The notes beneath the pieces were generated by a model. It made no database searches, was not told the origin of the DNA, and saw only the letters and a program-made list of their open reading frames with translations. A stretch of 64,000 nt of DNA from Polynucleobacter sp. MWH-Svant-W18. Lineage in GTDB: Bacteria; Pseudomonadota; Gammaproteobacteria; Burkholderiales; Burkholderiaceae. Below, one piece after another: positions 49,922 to 59,060 of the stretch; the first letter of the stretch is position 1, and each line of letters begins with the position of its first letter. The DNA lies in assembly GCF_018687495.1 (NCBI RefSeq), contig NZ_CP061293.1, positions 1,550,001-1,614,000 on the forward strand, given 5' to 3'. The position numbers and the translations under genes were made by a program.

Positions 49922-51409
49922 ATGAGCCAATTCCTACAAAAATTCCTGATTCGAGGTCTATTACTTGCCTCTTTATCGAGCGGCCTTGTTCTTGCTAGCT
50001 CAGCTTTAGCCCAGACAAAAGGCTCAGATAGCGGGGAAGCTATATTTGAAGTGCTTGCCTCTGAAATCGCTCTGCAACGAGGTGAGGCTGGTTTAGCCTA
50101 CAACACCTATCTGGAAATGGCTCGTCAATACAAAGATCCGCGCCTTGCCCAAAGAGCGATGGAAATTGCCATTATTGGAAATTCACCTGAGCTGGCCCTC
50201 CAAGCAGCAAAGACTTGGGATGAACTTTCTCCAGCTTCCGAAACCAAACCTAAAGAAGTCTTTGTTACCTTACTGATCTTGGGCAATCGCTGGTCAGATG
50301 CTATCAAGCCAGCGATAGCACTTTTAAAGCAAGAAACCCCGGCACAACAAGAAAAAACTTTATTGCAATTGCAAGCCCTCCTTGCAAAAGCAAAAGATGA
50401 ATCAGAAGCATTGAGGGCCTTCTACGAAATTGCATCCACCGTCAGAATCTCACTAAAAGATCCTGGTCTACTCTATACCTATGCGATGTCTGCAGAAAAA
50501 GCAGGTCACATCGATGTTATGGAAAAAACCTTGCGTGAAATTTTGCGTAAATATCCTAATGATGCAAACACATTAAATGCCTTGGGCTATTCATTAGCAG
50601 ACCGCAATACCAAGTTACCCGAGGCGTTTGCACTAATTAGCAAAGCACACCAGCTATCACCAAAAGACAGCTTCATTTTGGATAGCTTGGGTTGGGTGAA
50701 CTTTCGCCTTGGCAAAAATGCACTTGCCTTAGAACAACTCCAGCAAGCATTCGCTATGAAGCCTGAGGCTGATATTGCAGCCCATACAGGTGAAGTTCTC
50801 TGGGCAATGAATCGTCGTCCTGAAGCCGAAGAAATATGGCGACAAGGTCAAAAAATTGATGCAAACAATCCCACTCTAAAAGAAACTTTAAAACGTTTAA
50901 AGCCTGACTGGTCATACCCAGAGCCAAACTCCAAAGGCTCATGGGACGGGCGCTTTGCTGTGAAAGTCGTTGGTATTACTGAAAGCCAAAATCAGGGTGG
51001 CTCAGGCGGATTTACTCTGACACAGGATGAGCTTAAAGATATTCTGGAGATTCGTAACCCAATGGGTGGATCGATTGCAAAAATTACGATTACTCCCGGT
51101 GAAGCAACTCTTGAACGTGATGGTCAAGTGGTCACCGCCATTGACGCAGACACCTTAGTTCAAAATACCTTGGGACTACCACTCCCTGCGCGCGGATTGT
51201 CAAGCTGGCTAAGGGGTGAAGTCAGACCTGGCAGTGAAGCAAGCATTGAAAGAAATGCTAAAGGGCAAGTCAGTAAAATTAATCAAGATGGGTGGGACTT
51301 GGTTTATACCTGGAGCAAACAGAATCGCCTGGAAAAACTCAGCATGACTCGCAGTTCTAATATTGGGTCAATTGATATTCGACTGGTATTTGATAACCCG
51401 AATGAGTAA
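49922..51409 (+). CDS. TPR-LolB fusion protein, secreted, without lipobox
   Basis: This 495-residue protein starts with a cleavable signal peptide (about residues 1-31, ending ALAQ). A helical TPR region follows (about 40-325; clear repeats at PNDANTLNALGYSLAD and KDSFILDSLGWVNFRLGK). Residues about 340-490 resemble LolB, the outer-membrane receptor that takes lipoproteins from LolA: GRFAVKVVG, GSGGFTLTQDELKDILEIRNPMGGSIAKI-region and LPLPARGLSSWLRG. In Burkholderiales a TPR gene and a lipoprotein lolB normally stand side by side before ispE; here they are one frame. There is no Cys in the entire protein, so it cannot be lipid-anchored. The ispE start overlaps its stop by 8 bases. Confidence 0.82.
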   Translation: MSQFLQKFLIRGLLLASLSSGLVLASSALAQTKGSDSGEAIFEVLASEIALQRGEAGLAYNTYLEMARQYKDPRLAQRAMEIAIIGNSPELALQAAKTWDELSPASETKPKEVFVTLLILGNRWSDAIKPAIALLKQETPAQQEKTLLQLQALLAKAKDESEALRAFYEIASTVRISLKDPGLLYTYAMSAEKAGHIDVMEKTLREILRKYPNDANTLNALGYSLADRNTKLPEAFALISKAHQLSPKDSFILDSLGWVNFRLGKNALALEQLQQAFAMKPEADIAAHTGEVLWAMNRRPEAEEIWRQGQKIDANNPTLKETLKRLKPDWSYPEPNSKGSWDGRFAVKVVGITESQNQGGSGGFTLTQDELKDILEIRNPMGGSIAKITITPGEATLERDGQVVTAIDADTLVQNTLGLPLPARGLSSWLRGEVRPGSEASIERNAKGQVSKINQDGWDLVYTWSKQNRLEKLSMTRSSNIGSIDIRLVFDNPNE

Positions 51410-52277
51410 ACATCATTTGGTGCTACCCGCACCAGCCAAGCTAAATCTTTTTCTTCATATTATTGGTCGCCGTACCGACGGCTACCATTTACTCCAATCC
51501 GTTTTCCAATTGATTGATTGGTGTGACATAGTTAGCCTAAAGAGCATTCCAGAAAATGCAGTACGCCGCATTAACCCGATAAGCAACGTTCCTCCAGAAA
51601 ATGATTTAGTAGTTAAGGCTGCAAAATTATTAAAAGAATTTTCTTGCTTTGAAGGTGGCGTAGAAATTGATCTCACCAAAGAAATTCCGATTGGAGCAGG
51701 ATTGGGTGGCGGCTCTTCTGATGCTGCAAGCACCCTCATTGGACTCAATACCCTCTGGAACCTTGGGCTCGAGAAAGAAACTTTGGCCAATTTAGGCCTT
51801 CAGCTGGGTGCAGATGTGCCTTTTTTCATCTGGGGCCACAACGCTTTTGTGGAGGGAATTGGCGAAAAAATTCAAGAAATTACCCTGGAAAATCGTGACT
51901 TCTTGGTCATTTTCCCCAAACAGGGAATTGCCACAGCTAGCATTTTTCTAGGCCCTGAATTGACCCGAAACCACGCCCCGATTACAATTGATGGTTTTCT
52001 TGCATCGCCATGGTCGAATTTATCGAACGATTGTGAGGCGGTAGCGATGCGGATTTGTCCTGAAGTGAAGCAAGCTTTGGATTGGATTACCCAGGCAGTA
52101 CCTGGCTCAGAGCCCCGTATGTCTGGTTCTGGAAGCAGCGTTTTTACCCTCTTGGATCCCAAGACGGATTTCGCAAAACTGGATAATCTTTTACAAAATC
52201 TTCCAAAAGGATGGGTGGGACGAGTTGTTAGTGGGTTAAATAAGAATCCCGCTTACAATTTGATTTCTTCAGATTGA
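51402..52277 (+). CDS. ispE: 4-diphosphocytidyl-2-C-methyl-D-erythritol kinase
   Basis: This 291-residue GHMP kinase phosphorylates CDP-methylerythritol in the non-mevalonate isoprenoid pathway. The substrate motif PAPAKLNLFLHIIGRRTDGYH opens the protein, the GHMP ATP loop PIGAGLGGGSSDAAS is near residue 96, and the C-terminal MSGSGSSVFTLL motif is present. The ATG at 51402 overlaps the TPR-LolB stop. A TTG 39 bases upstream keeps the frame open but precedes no family residues. tRNA-Gln follows after 5 bp. Confidence 0.96.
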   Translation: MSKHHLVLPAPAKLNLFLHIIGRRTDGYHLLQSVFQLIDWCDIVSLKSIPENAVRRINPISNVPPENDLVVKAAKLLKEFSCFEGGVEIDLTKEIPIGAGLGGGSSDAASTLIGLNTLWNLGLEKETLANLGLQLGADVPFFIWGHNAFVEGIGEKIQEITLENRDFLVIFPKQGIATASIFLGPELTRNHAPITIDGFLASPWSNLSNDCEAVAMRICPEVKQALDWITQAVPGSEPRMSGSGSSVFTLLDPKTDFAKLDNLLQNLPKGWVGRVVSGLNKNPAYNLISSD

Positions 52278-52282
52278 CCTGT

Positions 52283-52359
52283 AGGGGAATCGCCAAGCTG
52301 GTTAAGGCACTGGATTTTGATTCCAGCATGCGAAGGTTCGAATCCTTCTTCCCCTGCCA
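52283..52359 (+). tRNA. glnQ-type tRNA: tRNA-Gln (UUG anticodon)
   Basis: A 77-nt cloverleaf with encoded CCA: acceptor AGGGGAA/TTCCCCT, anticodon stem CTGGA/TCCAG with loop TTTTGAT (anticodon TTG at 52317-52319), and T-arm GAAGGTTCGAATCCTTC. It is embedded between ispE and prs, a conserved position, and is probably cotranscribed with them. Confidence 0.97.
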
Positions 52360-52411
52360 AATACTGTAGAAACGTTAAAGACAACCTTTTGACCCGATAA
52401 AGCCTGATTCT

Positions 52412-53380
52412 ATGACTGCCTCTACCCACTCAGATTTACTGACGCTATTTACAGGCAATGCAAATCCCATTTTGGCAGAGGCTGTCGCTAAAGAACTTCA
52501 TCTCCCAATGGGCAAAGCGTTTGTAGGTCGCTTCTCTGATGGCGAGATTCAAGTAGAAATTCAAGAAAATGTCCGTGGCAAGAATGTTGTAGTGATTCAA
52601 TCAACTTGTGCGCCTACTAACGACAGCTTGATGGAACTCATGATCATGATCGATGCACTTAAGCGCGCATCTGCTGGTCGCATCACTGCAGTTATTCCCT
52701 ATTTTGGATATGCCCGTCAAGATCGCCGTCCACGTTCTGCTCGAGTTGCAATCTCTGCGCGCATTGTGGCCAATATGCTCCAGTCGGTTGCAGGCATTGA
52801 GCGCGTACTGACGATGGACCTCCACGCCGATCAAATTCAAGGTTTCTTTGATATTCCAGTAGATAACATTTACGCCTCACCAGTGCTCTTGGCTGACCTA
52901 GAGGCTCAGAAGACCCAAAAAGATCTCATCATCGTCTCACCCGACATTGGTGGTGTAGTTCGTGCCCGTGCAATGGCAAAACAGCTAGGTACAGATCTAG
53001 CGATTATTGATAAACGTCGCCCGAAAGCCAATGTTTCAGAAGTGATGCATTTGATTGGTGAAGTAGAAGGCCGCCATTGCGTCATCATGGATGACATCAT
53101 TGATACCGGCGGAACTCTCTGTAAGGCTGCTGAAGCACTCAAAGAGCGTGGCGCCAAGGGCGTAACCGCTTACTGTACCCACGCCGTTCTCTCTGGCGGT
53201 GCAGTAGCTCGTATCGCCGCTTCAGAACTGGATGAACTCGTCGTTACCGACACCATCCCATTGACTGCAGAAGCTCTCAAAGTGAGCAAAATTCGTCAGT
53301 TGACCGTAGCCCCCTTACTAGCAGAGACCCTTTCTCGCATTAGCAAAGGCGACTCCGTGATGTCGATGTTTGCGGAATAA
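52412..53380 (+). CDS. prs: Ribose-phosphate pyrophosphokinase
   Basis: This 322-residue enzyme makes PRPP for nucleotide, histidine and tryptophan synthesis. Motifs are [26 protein letters not shown], the catalytic-flexible-loop region [16 protein letters not shown], and the PRPP-binding loop [11 protein letters not shown] (about residues 223-233). The N-terminus has about six more residues than the E. coli protein. I see no good Shine-Dalgarno sequence before the ATG. It is followed by a 145-bp gap with the rplY control region. Confidence 0.97.
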   Translation: MTASTHSDLLTLFTGNANPILAEAVAKELHLPMGKAFVGRFSDGEIQVEIQENVRGKNVVVIQSTCAPTNDSLMELMIMIDALKRASAGRITAVIPYFGYARQDRRPRSARVAISARIVANMLQSVAGIERVLTMDLHADQIQGFFDIPVDNIYASPVLLADLEAQKTQKDLIIVSPDIGGVVRARAMAKQLGTDLAIIDKRRPKANVSEVMHLIGEVEGRHCVIMDDIIDTGGTLCKAAEALKERGAKGVTAYCTHAVLSGGAVARIAASELDELVVTDTIPLTAEALKVSKIRQLTVAPLLAETLSRISKGDSVMSMFAE

Positions 53381-53431
53381 GGCAAAAACCCCGTTTTACC
53401 CCGTTTTTGGAACTTCTCAGGCGTTTTTTGA

Positions 53432-53469
53432 GTATTTTTAGGCAAAAATACCTCTTCCCACGATATAAT
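53432..53469 (+). promoter_or_regulatory. rplY upstream inverted repeat and -10 box
   Basis: A perfect TATAAT lies at 53464-53469. Overlapping where its -35 would be is a perfect 8-bp inverted repeat, GTATTTTT/AAAAATAC with an AGGC centre (53432-53451). The repeat could be a repressor site or a weak AT-rich terminator for prs. Confidence 0.45.
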
Positions 53470-53477
53470 CGAAGGCT

Positions 53478-53501
53478 TTTCTGTTTGGTCGCGAACGGAA
53501 A
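53478..53501 (+). promoter_or_regulatory. Hairpin in the rplY leader
   Basis: TTTCTGTT can pair with AACGGAAA over 8 bp (one G-U) around the loop TGGTCGCG, just after the predicted transcription start and 24 bases before the rplY ATG. In E. coli L25 represses its own mRNA through the leader, so an autoregulatory role is possible. Confidence 0.35.
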
Positions 53502-53525
53502 TTAACCTTAACTAGGGAATTTATT

Positions 53526-54176
53526 ATGAAAGTAGTAGCCTTTGAAAGAAGCGTACAGGGAACGGGTGCGAGCCGCCGTCTGCGCAATTCCGGAAAAACT
53601 CCGGGAATCGTTTACGGTGGTAAAGATCCAGTTGCTGTTATCGAGTTAGACCATAACGCACTGTTTCATGCTCTCCGCAAGGAAGCATTTCACTCATCCA
53701 TTCTAGATTTGGAAATCGGCGGAGCCGCACAAAAAGTGTTGTTACGTGATTACCAAATGCACCCATTTAAACCATTGGTATTGCACATTGACTTCCAGCG
53801 CGTTTCTGCGACTGAGAAAGTTCACATGCGCGTTCCATTGCACTTCGCCAATGCTGACACTTCCGCTGCAGTGAAATTGCAAGGCGCTGTTATTAGCCAC
53901 ATCCTCAATGACCTCGAAGTATCTTGCTTACCAGCAGACTTACCAGAGTTCCTTGAAGTGGACTTGGGCAAAATTGAAGTGGGTCACTCCATCCATGCAA
54001 AAGACGTTGTATTGCCAAAAGGCGTTACCTTGGTATTGCACGTTGAGCAAGAGAACCCGGTGATTGCAAACGCCCGCATCCCAGCTGTAAAAGCCGCTGA
54101 GACTGAAGAGGCCGCTCCTGCTGCCGCTGCAGCTCCAGCCGCTGCTCCGGCTGCTGATGCAAAGGACAAAGCTTAA
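53526..54176 (+). CDS. rplY: 50S ribosomal protein L25/TL5/CTC
   Basis: This 216-residue protein is the long, two-domain form of the 5S-rRNA-binding protein bL25. The N-terminal L25 domain (about 1-92) has [16 protein letters not shown]; the C-terminal TL5-type beta domain (about 100-185) has [15 protein letters not shown] and [19 protein letters not shown] low-complexity Ala/Pro-rich tail ends in KDKA. AGGGAA lies upstream of the ATG. A strong terminator follows, then pth, the standard prs-rplY-pth order. Confidence 0.97.
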   Translation: MKVVAFERSVQGTGASRRLRNSGKTPGIVYGGKDPVAVIELDHNALFHALRKEAFHSSILDLEIGGAAQKVLLRDYQMHPFKPLVLHIDFQRVSATEKVHMRVPLHFANADTSAAVKLQGAVISHILNDLEVSCLPADLPEFLEVDLGKIEVGHSIHAKDVVLPKGVTLVLHVEQENPVIANARIPAVKAAETEEAAPAAAAAPAAAPAADAKDKA

Positions 54177-54202
54177 TTTATTAAGCTGCACTGTTTGCAA
54201 AC

Positions 54203-54236
54203 GAAGGCCCGCGCAAGCGGGCTTTCTTTTTTCTTT
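54203..54236 (+). terminator. Rho-independent terminator after rplY
   Basis: GCCCGC and GCGGGC pair around a GCAA tetraloop, extended by AAG/CTT-type pairs, and a T-rich run of more than ten bases follows. It lies 27 bases after the rplY stop. Confidence 0.9.
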
Positions 54237-54270
54237 TGTCGAAATACGTTGAAATCTTTACACTCTCACC

Positions 54271-54861
54271 ATGACTAAATTAATCGTTGGACTGGGCAAC
54301 CCTGGAGATGAACACGAAGAGGATCGGCATAATGCCGGCTTTTGGTTTGTCGATGCCTTGGCGAAACAATTAAATACTCGCTTTGAATCTGAAAAACGCT
54401 TTCAGGGCAAAGTAGCAAAAGCCAAATGGGAAGGTGAAGATCTCTTTCTACTCAAACCGAGTACTTATATGAATTTGAGTGGCCAAGCAGTAGGTGCACT
54501 TTGTCGCTTTCACAAAATGACACCAGCAGATATTTTGGTTGTTCAAGATGAACTTGATCTAAAGCCTGGAACTGCCCGCATTAAATTGGGTGGGGGCACT
54601 GGTGGTCATAACGGCTTAAAAGATATTCAAGCCCACTTAGGGACTCCTGATTACTGGCGACTACGCCTGGGTATTGGTCATCCACGAGATGTGGCTGGTG
54701 ATGGCCGTGTGATGGATGTGGCTGATTATGTTTTACGCAGGCCGCAGTTAGCAGAACAAAAATTAATTGATGCCAGCATTGAAAATGCTTTGCAAATCTT
54801 GCCGCTCTTTATGAAGGGTGATACGCAAACTGCCATGCTGGAGCTGCACTCCAAAGGCTAA
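54271..54861 (+). CDS. pth: Peptidyl-tRNA hydrolase
   Basis: This 196-residue esterase frees tRNA from stalled peptidyl-tRNA. Key residues are visible: Asn10 in LIVGLGNPG, the catalytic His20 in EDRHNAGFWFVD, Asn in KPSTYMNLSGQAV, and the catalytic Asp in VVQDELDLKPG. GGGTGGHNGLKDI is the tRNA-binding segment. It converges on the ferredoxin gene with a 5-bp gap. Confidence 0.97.
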   Translation: MTKLIVGLGNPGDEHEEDRHNAGFWFVDALAKQLNTRFESEKRFQGKVAKAKWEGEDLFLLKPSTYMNLSGQAVGALCRFHKMTPADILVVQDELDLKPGTARIKLGGGTGGHNGLKDIQAHLGTPDYWRLRLGIGHPRDVAGDGRVMDVADYVLRRPQLAEQKLIDASIENALQILPLFMKGDTQTAMLELHSKG

Positions 54862-54866
54862 ATTGC

Positions 54867-55139
<273 letters not shown>

Positions 55140-55152
55140 TTAGTAACTAGCC

Positions 55153-55665
<513 letters not shown>

Positions 55666-55686
55666 TTATCAGCTACAGGCAAGAGT

Positions 55687-56280
55687 TTAGTCCCTTCCAC
55701 CCCGAAATAGACAAGCTTTTACCTGTCCCGCCTCTAAGTATTTTCCACAATGCCACTCCGGTAAGAGGGCCTCTACCTCCTCGCGGCTTCGCTCAGAGGG
55801 AAATTCTACATAAATGCCACCGCCGTTCGAGTCATCGCACACTCTCCCCGCTTCTATCACGGCCTGATCCAACAATCGCGCATCTTGAAAAGGCGGATCT
55901 ATGAAAATTAAATTGCTGGAGTGATCTGCTTGTTGCTTTAAATACTCCAAACTGTCTCTGTGCAATATTTCAATTTGCCCATCAACTGGGGAAGACTGCA
56001 ATAAAGAAAAATTTGTCAAAAGGTTTGCATGGGCTTTTTTATCTTTTTCTAACAACACCACAACATCCGCACCACGAGAGGCCGCTTCAAATCCTAGAGC
56101 GCCAGTGCCTGCAAATAGGTCTAAACACTGCAAGCCCGTCAGGTCTTGACCAAGCCAGTTAAATACAGTTTCTCGGATGCGATCAGTAGTGGGTCGCAGT
56201 CCAGGCAAATCCAATACTGTGAGTAAACGACTCCGCCAAAGCCCCCCAATAATGCGGACTTTTTTTGGAGGCTCTTTCAG
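55687..56280 (-). CDS. rsmD: 16S rRNA (guanine966-N2)-methyltransferase RsmD, non-standard start
   Basis: This SAM-dependent methyltransferase modifies G966 of 16S rRNA. The SAM motif LDLFAGTGALGFEAASRGA and catalytic DPPF in LIFIDPPFQD are intact. The conserved N-terminus VRIIGGLWRSR lies upstream of the first standard start (TTG at 56214). From the stop at 56311-56313 to that TTG the frame has no ATG, GTG or TTG; only CTG (56278-56280) and ATA/ATC/ATT codons are available. Taking the CTG gives 197 residues, like the E. coli enzyme, beginning MKEPPKKVRIIGG. Starting at the TTG would drop the conserved segment. The M16 peptidase gene ends 13 bp upstream. Confidence 0.8.
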   Translation of the reverse strand: MKEPPKKVRIIGGLWRSRLLTVLDLPGLRPTTDRIRETVFNWLGQDLTGLQCLDLFAGTGALGFEAASRGADVVVLLEKDKKAHANLLTNFSLLQSSPVDGQIEILHRDSLEYLKQQADHSSNLIFIDPPFQDARLLDQAVIEAGRVCDDSNGGGIYVEFPSERSREEVEALLPEWHCGKYLEAGQVKACLFRGGRD

Positions 56281-56293
56281 ATTTTTGATCTGC

Positions 56294-57631
56294 TTATTTA
56301 TTTTGAGCCCCTAAAACTACAATTCTCATGCGATCCATTGCCAGATATTTTTGAAATGCAGCCGTCACTTGGTCTAAAGTCACTGCCTCAACTTGCTTAG
56401 TCCAAATCTCCATCGTATCCAGTGGCAAATTATTCCAAGCAATCGATGAAACGTTATCCAAGAGCTTGCGATTGTTATCAATACGGAGTGGATAGCCGTT
56501 CACCAAATTCGACTTAGCAGCTAGGAGCTCGGCAGGCGTGGGCCCATCAGCAATAAATTTGGCAATGGTTGAACTCATTACCTCTAGGGCAAGAGAAGCT
56601 TGATCGCCTTTGGTCTGCAAGCCTGCCTGGAAAATGCCTGTGTCTTTACCAGGGGCAAAATAACTAAAGACGCTGTAGGCAAGGCCACGCTTCTCGCGCA
56701 CCTCAGACATTAAGCGAGAAACAAAGCCACCGCCGCCCAAAACATAATTACCAACCAAGAGCGGGAAGTAATCTGGGTTGTTCCGGGTCACTGCTGTCAT
56801 ACCCATTGCAATATGGGCTTGCTGAGAATCAAATGGAATTTGCTGTTCACGCTGCGCCAAGGGTTCTATAGGGGACCGTTGCAATTCTGGCAAGCTAGGA
56901 ATAACAGGGCCTGATTGAGGAATTTTTTGCAGCAAAGCCTGCATGATCTCATTAGCTTCTGCGCGATCAACATCCCCCACAATACTCACAATCATGCGCT
57001 CACTGCGATAAAACTGCTTGTGAAATTGCAGCAAATCCATTGTGTTTAGTGATGCTACTGATTTAGTGGTGGGTGAATTCGCCAATGGGTAATTACCATA
57101 AACTGATTTAGTAAAACTACGCTCCAACACATACTCTGGCTTGGTTTCGGCTTCAAGTAAATTAGCAATCGTTCTTTTTTTTTCTCGATCAACAATTTTG
57201 ACGTCATAACTTGGGGCGCTGAGCATCGCGGAAGCCAACTTCACAGCCCGCTCTCGCAAATCCTTTCTACTTAGACTCCGAATTCGTAAAATGGCTCGCT
57301 CACCACCGACAGATAGACCGATATTCGCGCCCAAATCCGCAATTTCATCCGCAATTTGCGCCTCATTTAAGTATCCTTGATCTCCCCGAACCCCATAATT
57401 CATCAGGGCTGCCGTCATATCTGCGAGTCCACTTTTGTCCGCTGGATCATAACGATCCCCAGCATCGATGCTGACTTCAATATCGACCATAGGAAGCGCT
57501 TTGGTTTGTACTAAAAATCCCTTGGCGCCTTTATAACCATCCAGTTGCTCTATCGGCAAAATTGCATATGCAGCTCCATGACAGGTCAATGCCAGCATGC
57601 AAGCCAGAATCGTTTTATTGAGAGCATTCAT
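56294..57631 (-). CDS. M16 family protein, inactive-type partner
   Basis: This 445-residue protein has the M16 (pitrilysin/insulinase) two-lobe fold and a signal peptide (about residues 1-22, CMLALTCHGAAYA), so it acts in the periplasm. At the place of the zinc-binding HXXEH motif it reads ADMTAALMNYG, so it lacks the metal site and should be non-catalytic. GGGFVSRLMSEVREKRGLAYSVFSYF is the conserved R/Y substrate-binding segment of M16 C-terminal lobes. Its start overlaps the stop of the active paralogue (TAATG). Such pairs form a heterodimer, as in mitochondrial processing peptidase. Confidence 0.88.
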   Translation of the reverse strand: MNALNKTILACMLALTCHGAAYAILPIEQLDGYKGAKGFLVQTKALPMVDIEVSIDAGDRYDPADKSGLADMTAALMNYGVRGDQGYLNEAQIADEIADLGANIGLSVGGERAILRIRSLSRKDLRERAVKLASAMLSAPSYDVKIVDREKKRTIANLLEAETKPEYVLERSFTKSVYGNYPLANSPTTKSVASLNTMDLLQFHKQFYRSERMIVSIVGDVDRAEANEIMQALLQKIPQSGPVIPSLPELQRSPIEPLAQREQQIPFDSQQAHIAMGMTAVTRNNPDYFPLLVGNYVLGGGGFVSRLMSEVREKRGLAYSVFSYFAPGKDTGIFQAGLQTKGDQASLALEVMSSTIAKFIADGPTPAELLAAKSNLVNGYPLRIDNNRKLLDNVSSIAWNNLPLDTMEIWTKQVEAVTLDQVTAAFQKYLAMDRMRIVVLGAQNK

Positions 57632-58998
57632 TATTTGCCCTCCTGAGTGGCTGCAGATTTTCGAGCTACTGGATCCAGTACTGCAATAGTTAAACCTTCA
57701 TCAACTAGATATTTTTTAGCAACTGCTTGAACTTGTTCTGGCGTAATCGTTTGCATCTTGTCCAGCATGTAGTTGATATCCCTCCAGGAGAATCCTGCCA
57801 TCTCAGTGCTCCCAATTTCCATTGCTTGCCCGAATATAGAGTCGCGCTTATAAATCTGCTCAGACAAAATACGCACTTTGATACGCTGAAGCTCTGACTC
57901 CAAAATTCCTTTTTGCTTGAGTTCTTCTAAGGCCCTACGAATGCTCGACTGAGCTTGAGTAACCGTCTTTCCCTTAGCTATCGAGACATTAACAACAAAT
58001 AATTCTGGTCCACGTGACACCATGTCATATTCCACGCCAACATCATTTACTACTTTTTCTTGCTTCACCAGCACCCTATTTAAGCGAGCGTTGTCATAAC
58101 CATCCAATACAGCTGTCAGTAGTTCAAGGGCATATGGCTCAACATCATCGAGCTTGCCGGGCTCTAGACGTGGCGCTTTCCAAGCCATGGCCAATTGGGG
58201 ACTGTCTGCAGGGGCTTTCACTTGCACCTGCTTAATACCTTTTTGGGGTGGCTCTAATTGCGGCTTGCGCACTGGCAACTCTTGTGCGGCAACTGCTCCG
58301 TAATATTTCTCGACCAGCGATAGCACCTGCTTGGCATCAACGTCACCAGAAATGACCACAGTTGCATTATTGGGCTTATACCAACTGCGATACCAGTCGC
58401 GTGCATCAGATGCAGTCATGTTTTGGAGATCATTCATCCAACCCACTACCGGATGACGATAAGGTGAACTCATATAGGCAGTAGCCATCAATGATTCATT
58501 CAATAAGCTACTTGGATTATCTTCAGTGCGCAGACGTCGCTCTTCCATCACCACCTGAATTTCTTTTAAAAATTCAGCGTCATCAAAATTCAGATTCGAC
58601 ATGCGATCTGCCTCTAACTTGATGACTTCATCCAGTTTTGATTTTTCAACCTGCTGAAAATACGCGGTGTAATCACGTGACGTAAAGGCATTCTCACGAC
58701 CACCCACTGCAGCAACTAGACGAGAAAACTCTCCCGCCTTTACTTTCTTAGTGCCTTTGAACATCATGTGCTCAAGTACGTGGGCTACACCCGTGCGCCC
58801 ATTGACTTCGTCCATTGAGCCAGCCCGGTACCAAACCATATGCGCTACCGTAGGCGCGCGATGATCCTCGCGAACAATCAGCTTTAATCCATTATTGAGC
58901 ATGAATTCATGGGTATCTGCTAAATCACTATTAGCAGCCCATGACAGTGGTGCTAATACCAAGAATAAAAAGAGAATTCGGAGTAAATTGGAACGCAT
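57631..58998 (-). CDS. M16 family zinc metallopeptidase, active-type
   Basis: This 455-residue periplasmic peptidase (signal peptide about residues 1-21, ending SWA) carries the inverted zinc motif HXXEH as GVAHVLEHMMFKG (about residue 63), with the downstream zinc-ligand Glu in EIQVVMEERRLR. Substrates in bacteria are mostly unknown. It is first of the pair and is translationally coupled to the inactive partner. It diverges from ftsY over 62 bp. The M16 pair next to rsmD-coaD and ftsY is a common betaproteobacterial arrangement. Confidence 0.92.
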   Translation of the reverse strand: MRSNLLRILFLFLVLAPLSWAANSDLADTHEFMLNNGLKLIVREDHRAPTVAHMVWYRAGSMDEVNGRTGVAHVLEHMMFKGTKKVKAGEFSRLVAAVGGRENAFTSRDYTAYFQQVEKSKLDEVIKLEADRMSNLNFDDAEFLKEIQVVMEERRLRTEDNPSSLLNESLMATAYMSSPYRHPVVGWMNDLQNMTASDARDWYRSWYKPNNATVVISGDVDAKQVLSLVEKYYGAVAAQELPVRKPQLEPPQKGIKQVQVKAPADSPQLAMAWKAPRLEPGKLDDVEPYALELLTAVLDGYDNARLNRVLVKQEKVVNDVGVEYDMVSRGPELFVVNVSIAKGKTVTQAQSSIRRALEELKQKGILESELQRIKVRILSEQIYKRDSIFGQAMEIGSTEMAGFSWRDINYMLDKMQTITPEQVQAVAKKYLVDEGLTIAVLDPVARKSAATQEGK

Positions 58999-59060
58999 CT
59001 GCTAAATCACCATATCCCAAAATTAAATTGATAAGATGCAAGGTTTAAATTGTATCGATT

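Noticed and set aside
49916..51409. The TPR-LolB frame as an assembly artefact joining two genes
   Set aside because: The frame is continuous, with a plausible Pro/Ser/Gly linker and no lipobox remnant at the joint; an error would more likely cause a stop.
53381..53410. Direct repeat of CCCCGTTTT after prs as a terminator
   Set aside because: It is a direct, not inverted, repeat. Only a 6-bp A/T stem with a 13-base loop can form, too weak to call.
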